64,000 nt of DNA from CAWAND01 sp963797485 (GTDB lineage Bacteria; Chloroflexota; Anaerolineae; Anaerolineales; E44-bin32), in the NCBI GenBank assembly GCA_963797485.1, contig CAWCPF010000004.1, forward strand, positions 309,612 through 373,611, in the 5' to 3' direction. Positions within the stretch are counted from its first letter, which is position 1, and each line of letters starts with the position of its first letter. Made by a program: the position numbers and the translations under genes. Below, piece after piece: positions 42,796-52,557 of the stretch. Under the pieces are notes generated by a model. The model was not told the origin of the DNA. It was given only the letters and a program-made list of their open reading frames with translations, and made no database searches.

Positions 42796-43550
42796 ATGTC
42801 TAAGAGATGGTCTTTGTTCCTTCACCGTTGGTCCCCGGGACGCATACGTTCGGTGCCTTCGCGCCTGCGCGCGTTTCTCACTCGGGATGGCAAGAAATCG
42901 TTGGGCCAGAGCTTCGTCGAATTCGCCATCCTGCTCCCGCTCTTGCTCATGATGCTCTCGGGGCTGATCGAGTTTGGGTTCATGCTTAACACCTATTTGG
43001 ACCTGATCAACTCGGCTCGCGAGGTGGCGCGCTACCTGGCCAACGACGATCCGCTGCACAACGATGTGGCAACTTCCAAGGTTCATGGTCGGCAGCAGCC
43101 TGTGACGGTGAGACCATAAATAGCTGGGAGCCGCATGACTTCTACGACAAGCGGGCGTGGAACTTGATGAGCCTCAGCCTGGACCGCTCCGGGAACATCG
43201 TCTTGGACCCGCTGACCGACAACATGATCGTGTCGGTCTTTGTAGTCCACAACAACGTCGTGACGGGACGCTATCCGTCCGACGTCCCGGAAAACGTCAA
43301 CGGCTGGACGCGCTATGCGTCGTCTTCGCACAACGTGTCTGCCTTCTCGGTGGCGGACATCAACACCAAGCTCTCGGCGTTGGGAACGGCGGTGCCTCCA
43401 GACACCGGGATGGTGATGGTCGAGGTCTTTTACGACTACCACATGGTCATGGGCCTGCCCTGGATCAGGGTCTTTGTCCCCGATCCGGTGACACTGCATG
43501 CCTACACCATGATGCCGAATGTCAATGCGGCGCCGACTCCGACACCCTGA
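42796..43550 (+). CDS. TadE-like pseudopilin 1 (one frameshift)
   Basis: About 250 residues after repair of a shift near 43071-43077. A basic N-terminus of about 45 residues precedes GQSFVEFAILLPLLLMMLSG and LIEFGFMLNTYLDLINSAR, the TadE family signature (G, Glu at +5 and a hydrophobic helix). The second frame reads SLSLDRSGNIVLDPLTDNM, then VFVVHNNVVTGRYP and VMVEVFYDYHMVMGLPW, and ends in a Thr-Pro tail. TadE proteins are minor pseudopilins of the tight-adherence pilus or related assemblies. Start ATG 42796 has a weak ribosome-binding site. Confidence 0.8.
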
Positions 43551-43562
43551 TCGAGGTTTTGA

Positions 43563-45032
43563 ATGATCACTCGGCTGCGTGAACGCGGACAAGCACTGAT
43601 CTTGATCGCCCTGGCCTTTGTCGGGCTGGCGGCCTTCATCGGCCTGGCGGTCGATGGCGGCATCCTGTTCACCGATGTCGGCCACCTGCGTCGCGCCGTG
43701 GACGCCGCCGCTTTGGCCGCCGCCAACCAATACCGGCGCAACGTGCCTCCAACCGACCTCGAGCACCGCCGCCCAGGAATTCCTGGAGCTCAACAATCTG
43801 AGTTCCGCCACCGCCGTGGTCAAGGTCTGCGACTGGGACGGCACCTACCCCGGCTACATGGATGTCAACTTGTGCCCGGCGGGCTATACTGGACCGCCGC
43901 CTTCGCCGCCGCCCACCGACCGTTACAAGAAGCGCGTCCGCGTGGCGGGTTCGATGCCGGTCAATTTCGCCTTCCTGCCGATCATCGGCATCGACACGAT
44001 CACCATTTCGGCCGACGCCATCGCCGAGGCGGCGGCGCTGGACCTGGTGCTGGTGATCGACGAATCCGAGTCGATGGCCTACGACGCGCCGCTCGGCGAC
44101 CCGATGCGCGATCCAAAGAACTGTGCGCCGGCCAACGATTGCCATCCCTTCGAAGAGGTGCGTACGGCCGCGCATCTCATTCGTCAACAAGATGTACTTC
44201 CCCTTTGACCGGGTGTCCGTGATCGTGTTTTCGGACCTGCCCAGCACGCTCACGCAGCTGACGGGGGACCAGACGACAGTGATGAACCGCCATCGATGTC
44301 GGGCACCTCGCCTGATCCGGATGTCATTCCTGGGAAGACGATGAACCCTCGGCCGCTGCCCCCAAGCCGGACGGTTGTCCCGGCGTACTGCACCTACAAC
44401 ATTGATGGCTCGACTCCCGGGGTGCATGTCCACCGACATCGCCGACGGATTGCTGACCGCCCATGATGAGCTGGCGGCGCGCGGCGATCCCGAGGCGGTT
44501 TGGGTGGTTGTGCTCCTGACCGACGGGGCGGCCAACCAGGCCTTGCACAGCTTTTCTGCCGGTCCTGGCGGGGGTTTCGATTGTCCGGGTTCAGTCGGCA
44601 ACCATGACTGGATCACGCCTTATTGCCGGGATGGGAACTTCGCCATCGATGATACCCGGTCAATATGGATTTGATGCCGAGGACAGCGCGCGCGCCGCGT
44701 CTTATCTCGTGGGTTGCCGCGCCGCCGGTGACCCCGGGCAGTCTGCTCCCTGCACCGCCAGGGGCGCTGCCGGCGATGGTGTGGGCGGGCTGGTGTTTAC
44801 CATTGGACTTGGCGACAAAGTGATCAATGACCCCGACGACGTCAATGCCGGAGAACGCTTGCTGCGACAAATCGCAGCCGTTGGGGATGATGGCGATCCG
44901 ACGACCAATCCATGCAGTGCGTCCGGGATCGGGGTGAGCTGTGGCAACTATTACTTCTCCCCCACCGGCACCGGTCTTGGACAAGTCTTCGACGATATCG
45001 CCAAACGGATCTTTACCCGCCTCACTCAGTGA
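43563..45032 (+). CDS. TadG-like protein with von Willebrand factor A domain (several frameshifts)
   Basis: About 490 residues spread over at least five frame changes between 43755 and 44670. The N-terminus RLRERGQALILIALAFVGLA is the Flp-type helix of TadG-like proteins, followed by AVDAAALAAANQYRRN. The vWA domain begins LDLVLVIDESESMAYDA, whose DxSxS is a complete metal-ion-dependent adhesion site (MIDAS) motif. Later come DRVSVIVFSDLPSTL and AVWVVVLLTDGAANQALHS. The last frame ends at 45032 with GTGLGQVFDDIAKRIFTRL. vWA domains bind protein partners through Mg2+; here probably surface contact or pilus assembly. Confidence 0.78.
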
Positions 45033-45047
45033 TCGGGAAGGCCTGCC

Positions 45048-46157
45048 ATGCAACTTATTCGTGATTTCTTGAACCGTCGGCGCAGGCCGACCGGTGGGCA
45101 ATCCGTGGCCGAATTCGCCCTGATCCTGCCGGTCATGCTGCTCGTGATATTTGTCATCATCGAGATGGCGCGGTTGCTGTTCGCGTGGCTGGCGGTCGAG
45201 AACGCCGCCCGCTTCGGCATCCGCTACGCCGTGACCGGCACCTATAACCCGGCCTATTACAGCGTTGCCGAGTGCAACAACTTTTACACCCAGTACGGCC
45301 TGAGCTGCATCGCCGGCCAGACGGACCGGGAAGAAAATGCCGCCCGCATCCTGTCGACATTCGATGATGCCTTCGCCGGGTCGACCGGCATCCAGCGCGA
45401 CCCCGGGCTGGACCGCTTTACCGACTGGGCGGTCCCCGGACTGTTCAAGGTTACGGTTTGCTCGACCTCGGCCAGTTACACGGATCCGGATACCAATAAC
45501 TTCTCCACCGACTGGATGGCTCAGTGCACGCCCATTGATCACGCCGGCAATCCGGGTGATCGCATCTGGGTGGTGGCCAACTTCAACCATCCCTTGATTT
45601 TGCCCTTCCTCAGCCAGTGGTGGCCCTATCTCCATTTGACCGCCCGGCGCGACGGGATTGTGGAACAGTTCCGGACGGCGCGCATCATCGGCGCCGGCGG
45701 CTTGCCCACCGCGCCCCCGACACCGACCTTCACCTTCACGCCCACCTTCACGTTCACGCCCACGTACACGCCAACCGAGACGTACACGCCTTCGATCACT
45801 CCGACGCCGTCCATCACGCCGACGCCGTCGAACACACCCACCACCACCGACACGGCGACCATCACCTTGACACCCTCAATCACCTACACGCCGTCCATGA
45901 CGCCGACGCCGACAATTACCTGGACCCCGTCACCGATCGTCCCGACCAATACCCCGCTCCCCACGCTGACGCCTTCGGCGACCCAGACGGCGAGCAACAC
46001 CCCAACCCCGTCCAACACGCCGACGCCTTCGAATACACCCACGGCGTCAAACACCCCGACGCCCTCCTACACCCCAACTCGGACGTTTACGCCCTCCATC
46101 ACGCCGACTCCGTCTCAAACGCCCACCAGGACGGCCACACCAACTCTGACCGATTAG
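45048..46157 (+). CDS. TadE-like pseudopilin 2 with Thr/Pro-rich stalk
   Basis: A 369-residue intact protein. Residues about 17-55 are the TadE helix: GQSVAEFALILPVMLLVIFV and IIEMARLLFAWLAVEN. The globular part (about 55-220) has several cysteines and FNHPLILPFLSQWWPYLHL. From about residue 224 to the end it is almost entirely Thr/Pro/Ser, in TPTPS- and NTPTP-type units, which would form a long extended and possibly O-glycosylated stalk. No cell-wall sorting signal follows the stalk. It is closely related to the next gene, suggesting tandem duplication. Confidence 0.85.
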   Translation: MQLIRDFLNRRRRPTGGQSVAEFALILPVMLLVIFVIIEMARLLFAWLAVENAARFGIRYAVTGTYNPAYYSVAECNNFYTQYGLSCIAGQTDREENAARILSTFDDAFAGSTGIQRDPGLDRFTDWAVPGLFKVTVCSTSASYTDPDTNNFSTDWMAQCTPIDHAGNPGDRIWVVANFNHPLILPFLSQWWPYLHLTARRDGIVEQFRTARIIGAGGLPTAPPTPTFTFTPTFTFTPTYTPTETYTPSITPTPSITPTPSNTPTTTDTATITLTPSITYTPSMTPTPTITWTPSPIVPTNTPLPTLTPSATQTASNTPTPSNTPTPSNTPTASNTPTPSYTPTRTFTPSITPTPSQTPTRTATPTLTD

Positions 46158-46185
46158 AATCCGGCCTTCCCACCGGGATACTTTT

Positions 46186-46219
46186 CCGCCAGCGCCACAC
46201 GGCGCTGGCGGTTCCATTT
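46186..46219 (+). terminator. Hairpin between the two TadE-like genes
   Basis: CCGCCAGCGCC / GGCGCTGGCGG with loop ACAC, followed by TTCCATTTG. It may attenuate read-through from the first TadE-like gene to the second. 46158-46367 holds no gene. Confidence 0.65.
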
Positions 46220-46367
46220 GTGTGGCAGGGCGAGGCCAGCGCCGTCTTGGATGGGACGCTGGTCCTGTTCGTTACAGATTTGAAAACCGATCGCAAGGTT
46301 CAGCCGGCGCCGTCCAACGTATTCTTTAACCAGCCGGAGAAAGGCCCTGGCTGGAGAGGATTCGAAT

Positions 46368-48365
46368 GTGATCGGCACAGGCGGATTTCATCGAGGAGAA
46401 AGTCGGAAGGGCAGCCAACGCGGCCAGACGATGGCCGAGTTCATGTTGGTGTTGCCGGTCCTGCTGCTGACCGTGTTTGCCATTATCGAATTGGCTCGGC
46501 TACTGTTTGCCTGGGTGGCCGTCGAAAACGCAGCTCGATTTGCGCTGCGCTATGTGGTCACCGGCGACTACGATCCGGCCTTCTACAACGCCACGGACTG
46601 CGCCGCCTTCTACGCCGAGTTCAGCTCCACGTGCACTGCGCTCGAAACCGACAAGATGGAAAACGCCGCCCGAGTTCTGTCGGCGCGTGCGGCGGGCCTG
46701 GCCGGCGGCACCGGTGTCCAGCGGGATCCGAACATGGTCACGCCCAGCAACTGGCCGAATCCTGGTTACTTCAAGATCACCGTGTGTTCCCAGACGGCCA
46801 CGTCCTATACGGATCCAAATCCGGACAACTTCTCGACCGATTGGACGGCCTGGTGTCATCCGGTCGACCACGCCGGGAACCCCGGCGATCGGGTCTGGGT
46901 GACGGTCAGTTTCAATCATCCAGTCCTGCTGCCGTTCATCAGCCGCTGGTGGCCCTATTTGCATTTGACGGGCCGCCGGGACGGCATTGTGGAACGCTTC
47001 CGAACAGCGCGCGTGATCGGCTCCGGCGGATTGCCTACGGCGCTGCCGACGTCAACCTTCACGCCCTCGCCGACGTTCACCCCCACGCCGACCTTTACGC
47101 CGACGGAAACGCCCTGCAAGGTGCCGCCGGTGATCGAGATCCAAGAGCCGCCTGACGGCCAGCATTACTCCCAATTCGAGCAGCTGCCCTCCTGGGCGAC
47201 GGCCTACGATCCAGACAATGCCGATCCGGGGTTGTGCGCCGGCGTCGGCTTGGATGGCGATGGCATCACCCAGGTGGAGTTCTACTTCTACTGGTGGAAC
47301 GGCGCCAGCTATGTGTACCAGTACGGCCACACCGAAGGCCTCTCAGCCTACTGCGGCTTTAGCGGCAACGCGCCCTGCCAAACGCTGGACATTTCCGGCA
47401 ACCAGTGGCCGGATGGGACGACCCTCAACAGCGGCGAGTACACCATGATCGTGCGCGCCCTGGACGATGAAGGCGTGTACAGTGATTGGCAGTTCGTGAC
47501 TTTCTATCTCGACATCCCGTCAACCGCCACGCCGACCCTGACCGAGACCCCGACCCCGACGTTGACGCCGTCGCTCACGCCCACGCTGACCCTCACCCCA
47601 ACTCCATCGTGTGCAGGCGTGTCGTTCGGCAGCTTCAGCTTCATCAACGGTGCCGGTGTCCGCCAGAATATCAGCAACACCACTTATCCAGGGCTGCAAG
47701 TGGTCAGTGTCACCGTCGATTGGTGGCCATTGAAGGCTGCCAGCAACTATTACGGCTGGAACGAAGTCTTCAATCAAATGAAGTGGGCCGGCACCAACAT
47801 TCGCAACTCGGATTCGTCCACCTCGCCAACTACCAGCAACATCAACATGCCTCGGATTGTCAATGTAGGCGTCAATGCCAACCAGATCCAGGTCGACTGG
47901 AACGGTGGCTTCAGCGGACGCTTCAACAACTCACCGCTCTTCTATGACTCGTCCAACTTCGGCTTCACGGTCCATTTCAGCGACTCGAACTGTGACCTGA
48001 GCAGTTCGGCCTCCGGCAACCCGATCCTGACCATCACGCCCACCCCCACGGCCTCACGCACAGCCTCGGCGGTCCCGCCGTCCAACACGCCAGCGCCGAC
48101 CAACACACCCACCATCACGTTGACGCCGTCGAGGACGCCGACCAAGACGCCGACCAAGACGCCGACGATCACCAATACCCCGTCGAAGACACCGACGCCG
48201 TCGAGGACTCCCACGATGTCCAATACACCGACCAAGACGCCGACGCCCAGCCGGACGCCGACCAGGACGGCCACCTGGACCCCGACCATGTCGGTCACAC
48301 CGTCGATCACCATCCCGAACACCAACACGCCCACCTTCACGGCCACCGCCACCTTGAGTGACTGA
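46368..48365 (+). CDS. TadE-like pseudopilin 3 with two Thr/Pro stalks and Ig-like domain
   Basis: A 665-residue intact protein and a paralogue of the previous gene through its first ~230 residues (GQTMAEFMLVLPVLLLTVFA, IIELARLLFAWVAVENAARF, WWPYLHLTGRRDGIVE). A first short Thr/Pro stretch (about 225-247) leads to a beta-rich domain (VPPVIEIQEPPDGQHYSQFE, DWQFVTFYLD) resembling an Ig-like/PKD module. A second beta domain follows (SFGSFSFINGAGVRQNISN, NQIQVDWNGGFSGRFN), then a final Thr/Pro/Lys-rich stalk of about 100 residues. It reads as a surface fibre subunit carrying binding domains. Start GTG 46368 has GGAGAGGA upstream. Confidence 0.83.
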   Translation: MIGTGGFHRGESRKGSQRGQTMAEFMLVLPVLLLTVFAIIELARLLFAWVAVENAARFALRYVVTGDYDPAFYNATDCAAFYAEFSSTCTALETDKMENAARVLSARAAGLAGGTGVQRDPNMVTPSNWPNPGYFKITVCSQTATSYTDPNPDNFSTDWTAWCHPVDHAGNPGDRVWVTVSFNHPVLLPFISRWWPYLHLTGRRDGIVERFRTARVIGSGGLPTALPTSTFTPSPTFTPTPTFTPTETPCKVPPVIEIQEPPDGQHYSQFEQLPSWATAYDPDNADPGLCAGVGLDGDGITQVEFYFYWWNGASYVYQYGHTEGLSAYCGFSGNAPCQTLDISGNQWPDGTTLNSGEYTMIVRALDDEGVYSDWQFVTFYLDIPSTATPTLTETPTPTLTPSLTPTLTLTPTPSCAGVSFGSFSFINGAGVRQNISNTTYPGLQVVSVTVDWWPLKAASNYYGWNEVFNQMKWAGTNIRNSDSSTSPTTSNINMPRIVNVGVNANQIQVDWNGGFSGRFNNSPLFYDSSNFGFTVHFSDSNCDLSSSASGNPILTITPTPTASRTASAVPPSNTPAPTNTPTITLTPSRTPTKTPTKTPTITNTPSKTPTPSRTPTMSNTPTKTPTPSRTPTRTATWTPTMSVTPSITIPNTNTPTFTATATLSD

Positions 48366-48389
48366 GCGGGGCGACTAAAGAGGACCACC

Positions 48390-48427
48390 AGGGCCACGCC
48401 CGCACCAGGCGTGGCCCTTTCCTTTCC
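48390..48427 (+). terminator. Rho-independent terminator after the TadE-like series
   Basis: AGGGCCACGCC / GGCGTGGCCCT with a seven-base loop, followed by the pyrimidine run TTCCTTTCC. It ends the Tad-like gene series 25 bases after its last stop codon. Confidence 0.8.
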
Positions 48428-48431
48428 TGAC

Positions 48432-48460
48432 TTGCTCCGGTTATGGGCGTCCCGTAGAAT
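48432..48460 (+). promoter_or_regulatory. Promoter of the membrane histidine kinase gene
   Basis: TTGCTC (48432-48437) and TAGAAT (48455-48460) with a 17-bp spacer. The -10 box ends eight bases before ATG 48468, so the transcript may be leaderless. Confidence 0.5.
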
Positions 48461-48467
48461 CGCATCG

Positions 48468-50657
48468 ATGCAGGCTTTTCAGCAGCTCGTCCGACGCATC
48501 GCCGTCCGCGCCGAAGTCGCCATGACCGGCGTCCTGGTCTTGTACGCAGTCTGGCTGGTGCTGGCGCCGGCCGCCGGGCGGCCGGCCGGTCCGCCGTTCC
48601 TGTTTGTCTTGCTGGCGCGAGGCCTGGCGGCGGTGGCCCTGGTGGTCGTCGCCCGGCAGATGTGGTCGTCCAGGCTCCAACAAGCATGGGTGTTTCTGGC
48701 AGCCGGGCTGCTGTTGTGGCTGGTGGGCGAGGCTGCCAGAGGCCTTCTGTGGCTGGCTGAGCTAGGGCCAGGAGCAAATCCCCTCGCTGGCGGATTTCCT
48801 CAAACTGGCCGGCGCCGCCGCGGTGGCTGTCGGATTGACCCTGTTCCCCACCTTTGGCAACGAACAGTTTGGCCGCATCCGTCGCTTGCTCGATATCGCC
48901 ATGATGTCCGTGTCGATCATGGCGTTGGCCTGGCTCACGTTGGTGCGACCGGCCCTCTCGGTCGGCCTGGCCCCCACCTTTCAAGTTGCCTGGGTCGGCG
49001 CCGAAATCAGCCTTGACCTGCTGATGATGGCCTTGGCGGCGCGGCTGGTGCTCGCCAATCTCGGAAACCACGGCGGCCAGGTCGCCGGGCTCCTCCTGGG
49101 CGCGTTCACGCTGACCGTCGGAGCGGATCTCGCGTACGGGTATCTGGTGCTGAGCCACGACTGGCGCCCGGGGGGACTGGTCGAGTTTGGTTGGATTTCA
49201 GCCAGCCTGCTATTGGTCGCCGCCGGCATGCGCCACCTGAAGCAGCCCCATCCGGCTCAGTCCGTTTACGCTAACCACTGGTGGGCGCGCGCCGGGCGGC
49301 GCATCGATAATCTGCTTCCGGTTGCCAGCTTGTACGCCGTGGCGGGCTATACAGCCGTCGATGCCTGGCTGATCCGCCAGGTCGATTGGGTTGGGGTGGC
49401 CGCCAGCGTGCTCCTGGTGCTCTTGTTCTTGGTGCGTCAGGGTGCCATCGCCGGCCAGATGGAAATGCGCCAATTCGCCGCGCTCGTGAACGCCACCACC
49501 GACATGGCCTTCGTTTGCGATCCGGACGGCACGTTGCTGCTCTGCAACCCGGCCATGCGGCGCCGCTTGAATTTGCCCGAAACGCTGGAGACGCCGGCCA
49601 GTCTGCTGGCCTTCGCCGGCGATCCGGAAGGCATGACCGGACTGTTGACCAAGGCAATCGAAGTGGGCTGGACCGGCGAAGTTGAACTCGCCAGCGACGG
49701 GACAGAGGCCTTCCCGGTTTCGCTGTCGCTTCAACCGATCATCGATGAGCGCCTTGCTCAGCCGCTGCTGGTGGCTACGGCCCACGACCTCACAGATGTC
49801 AAGGCCCGCGAGAGCGTCCTGCAAACGACGGTCGCCGAGCTGGATCGGGCGCGCGCCGAGCTTGAAACCATGAACCAGGCTCTAGAACTCAAGGTTGAGA
49901 CGCGCACGCATGATCTGGAGGCCATGGTCCTGGATCTTGAAAAACTCAACCAGGAACTCAAACAGCTTGACCAACTCAAATCCGATTTTGTAACCCTGGT
50001 GTCGCACGAGCTGAGGGCGCCCTTGACCAACATCCGCAGCGGGGTTGAGCTGGTTCTCGACACGGGCGAACTCGGTGACCGAGGACGTGCACGAGACCCT
50101 CGACTTGGTCCGTGACGAAACCGGGCGTCTGAGCCGCTTTGTCGAAACCATCCTGGACCTGTCAGCCCTCGAAGCCGGCCGTTTCCCGCTCCGCATGCGG
50201 CCGGTCCCGGTCGAAAGCGTGAGCCGGGCAGTCATCGCCCGCATCCCCAGACCGTCCGGCGCCGAACGCATCCAGGCCTTGTTCCCGGCCGACCTGCCCA
50301 TGGTGGAGGCGGATGAGCAGTCGCTCATGAGTGTGCTGTTTCACCTGATCGACAACGCACTCAAGTACGCCCCAAGCGGGACGGTCGAGCTGGGCGGCGC
50401 CGCCGAAGACGGTGGTGTCCGGGTGTGGGTAGAGCGACCATGGCCCCGGTATTCCCGAAGCCTCGCGTGAAGCCGTGTTCGACCAGTTTCGCCGGCTGGA
50501 CACGCGGGACAGCCGCGAAGTCTACGGGCACGGCCTCGGGCTGCATCTGTGCCGGAGGCTGGTCGAAGCCATGGGAGGCTGGATCCGCGTTGAGCCAGGG
50601 TACGCGGACGGCGCCTGCCTGGCCTTCTGGCTGAAGCAGGCCATGGAGGACGTCTGA
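48468..50657 (+). CDS. Membrane-bound sensor histidine kinase (three frameshifts)
   Basis: About 728 residues after repairing shifts near 48767, 50080 and 50440. The N-terminal third has about eight hydrophobic helices (VLVLYAVWLVLAPAAG, ALVVVARQ, ALAWLTLVRPALSVGLA), a multi-helix membrane sensor. A PAS-like domain (MAFVCDPDGTLLLCNPAMRR) and a coiled coil follow. HisKA has its His in FVTLVSHELRAPLTNIRSG, and the HATPase part contains LIDNALKYAPSG, DHGPGIPE and YGHGLGLHLCRR in the last frame. The OmpR-type regulator at 50733 follows 75 bp later and is its likely partner. Confidence 0.82.
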
Positions 50658-50684
50658 CCTAGGGCCGTGGACACGACCCGGCAG

Positions 50685-50690
50685 TAAAAT
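50685..50690 (+). promoter_or_regulatory. Possible -10 box of the OmpR-type regulator gene
   Basis: TAAAAT lies 42 bases upstream of the TTG start at 50733. The -35 region is poor; the gene may instead be co-transcribed with the kinase. Confidence 0.25.
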
Positions 50691-50732
50691 GGAGATCTCC
50701 AGGCCTCAGAACCTGGAAGCCGAGGAGGCTGT

Positions 50733-51415
50733 TTGTCGGCCAAAATCCTGATCGTTGATGACGACCGCACGCTGCTGCGGTTTGTCGGGAACTACTTTGA
50801 AAAAGAGGGCTACGAGGTCCTGGCCGTGGACAACGGAGCGGGGGCCCTCCGGACCTTCTTTGATGCGCGCCCCAGCCTGGTCTTTCTCGATGTGATGATG
50901 CCCGGCATGGATGGCTGGGAGGTATGCGCCAGGATGCGTGAAATGGCCGACACGCCGATTGTGATGCTCACGGCCAAGACGGGTGAAAACGAAAAACTGC
51001 GCGGCTTCCGGCTGGGCGTCGACGACTACATCACCAAACCGTTCAGCCTGGCTGAGCTCGGGGCGCGGGCGTGCGCCATCCTGTCTCGAACGGCGCCGGT
51101 GCGTGAAGCTGAGATCACCGTCTATCGGGTGGGTGATCTGGAAGTCGACATGCGCCGGCGGGAGGCCCGACTGGCCGGGGATAGCCTCGATCTCACCCCG
51201 ACTGAATTCCGCTTGTTGGTCGCCTTGGCCAGCCGCAGCGGTGAGGCCATCTCTCAGGAAGAGCTCATTAGCGAAGTGTGGGGGACAACCGCGAGACGAC
51301 GCCCAGCGCCCTTCGGCGTTACATCTGGTTCCTGCGCCAAAAGCTCGAGCCGGAGCCGGACAGTCCCCAGCGTCTGCATAACATCCGCGGTTTCGGATAT
51401 CGCCTCGAAGCCTGA
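50733..51415 (+). CDS. OmpR/PhoB-family response regulator (one frameshift)
   Basis: About 227 residues after one shift near 51279-51285 (an extra G in GTGTGGGGGAC). The REC domain has AKILIVDDDRTL, the phosphoacceptor Asp53 in LVFLDVMMPGMDG, and VMLTAK and DDYITKPF. The DNA-binding winged helix starts at VGDLEVDMRRREARLAG and, in the second frame, ends with RRYIWFLRQKLEPEPDSP and IRGFGYRLEA. The start is TTG 50733 after GAGGAGG. It sits between its probable kinase and a diguanylate cyclase gene. The direct repeat at 42678 is a candidate target. Confidence 0.88.
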
Positions 51416-51514
51416 TACAATCCCCGACGCAGCCCAACCCTCACCTTACGGCAGCCTTGCTCCTGCGCGTTGAGTGTAGGTTGACTGAAAGGTAATCGCT
51501 TCGCCAAGTCCCCT

Positions 51515-51520
51515 TATGAT
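51515..51520 (+). promoter_or_regulatory. Possible -10 box of the diguanylate cyclase gene
   Basis: TATGAT lies 30 bases upstream of ATG 51550; no well-spaced -35 box is visible. Confidence 0.3.
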
Positions 51521-51549
51521 TAAGCCGAGAAGCATGGGACAGGATACTC

Positions 51550-52557
51550 ATGGCGGTTCAACTGCACGAGGGTAGGATGGGGAGTGAGCATCGGATCGAC
51601 AGCCCTACGGCTCCGGCGGCGCAAGCTGGGAGCGAGTGGGAAATCAGCGGGCGCATCCTGATCGCGGATGACGATCCAGACTTTCGCCGCATGTTGTGCC
51701 GGCGGGCCGAGCGCATGGGCCTGGAGGTCTTCGAGGCCTCCGATGGTTCGCAGGCGCTGGCCAAGCTGGCCGAGCAGCCATTCGACGCTCTGGTGCTCGA
51801 CCTGTACATGCCCGGGGCCACCGGCCTTGAAGTGTTTCAGACCGCCCGCCGGCTGGACGAGGACATCCAGGCCTTGGTGCTGACCGGCAATGCGACAGTG
51901 GAGACGGCAGTTGAAGCATTGCGAAGCGGGGCGTATGATTATCTTGTCAAGCCGCTGGAGTCGCTGGCGGTTTTCGAACTTGCACTCAGCCGAGCGCTTG
52001 AACACCGCTTCCTGTTGAGAGAAAACACGCGGCTGTTCAGCGAAGTCCAGCGGCTGGCGGTGACTGACCCGCTGACAGGCTTGTTCAATCGCCACAAGCT
52101 CAATGAGGCGCTGGCGGTGGAGGTGGAACGCGGGGTGCGCTACAACCGCCCCCTGGCAGCCATCATGATCGATTTGGATGATCTGAAGCGCATCAACGAC
52201 AAACTTGGCCATCCCGCCGGCGACAATGTCCTGGTGGAGGTGGCGCGTGGAATCCGAACCCAGGTTAGAAAAGTGGACATTCCCACCCGATACGGCGGCG
52301 ATGAGTTCCTGGTCCTGCTCCCAGAGGCGGATGTTGAGGAAGCGACCCGAGTCGCCCATCGGATTCACCGGCATATCAAGGAGATTCCCTACGCGGGCGA
52401 TCAGCCCATCTCAGCCAGCATCGGTGTCGCGCAGCTCTCAATCGGGGACGATTCGCCTGAGTCGTTCTTGCACGAAGTCGATCGGGCGCTGTACGAATCC
52501 AAGCGAGCAGGCGGCGGCTCAATTCACACGCCTCCTCGCCAGAATGGGCACGCCTAG
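51550..52557 (+). CDS. REC-GGDEF diguanylate cyclase
   Basis: A 335-residue intact protein. Residues about 34-150 are a REC domain with Asp84 in LVLDLYMPGATG, and AYDYLVKPLE. Residues about 175-325 are a GGDEF domain: TDPLTGLFNRHKLNEAL, IDLDDLKRINDKLGH and the intact active site RYGGDEF (residues 247-253). An RxxD inhibitory site, RKVD, lies five residues upstream of GGDEF, so product inhibition by c-di-GMP is expected. Phosphorylation by a neighbouring kinase would raise c-di-GMP, which often promotes pilus- or adhesin-based attachment. No EAL or PilZ protein is in the window. Confidence 0.92.
   Translation: MAVQLHEGRMGSEHRIDSPTAPAAQAGSEWEISGRILIADDDPDFRRMLCRRAERMGLEVFEASDGSQALAKLAEQPFDALVLDLYMPGATGLEVFQTARRLDEDIQALVLTGNATVETAVEALRSGAYDYLVKPLESLAVFELALSRALEHRFLLRENTRLFSEVQRLAVTDPLTGLFNRHKLNEALAVEVERGVRYNRPLAAIMIDLDDLKRINDKLGHPAGDNVLVEVARGIRTQVRKVDIPTRYGGDEFLVLLPEADVEEATRVAHRIHRHIKEIPYAGDQPISASIGVAQLSIGDDSPESFLHEVDRALYESKRAGGGSIHTPPRQNGHA

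Noticed and set aside
45720..46150. Simple tandem DNA repeat (ACGCCGACGCC-like) as a CRISPR-like array
   Set aside because: The periodicity comes from Thr-Pro codons of the stalk; there are no spacers or constant repeats.
45617..47155. Plus-strand ORF rich in His and Asp overlapping the TadE-like genes
   Set aside because: It is the out-of-frame reading of Thr/Pro-rich repeats; the TadE-like frames have the domain signatures and starts.
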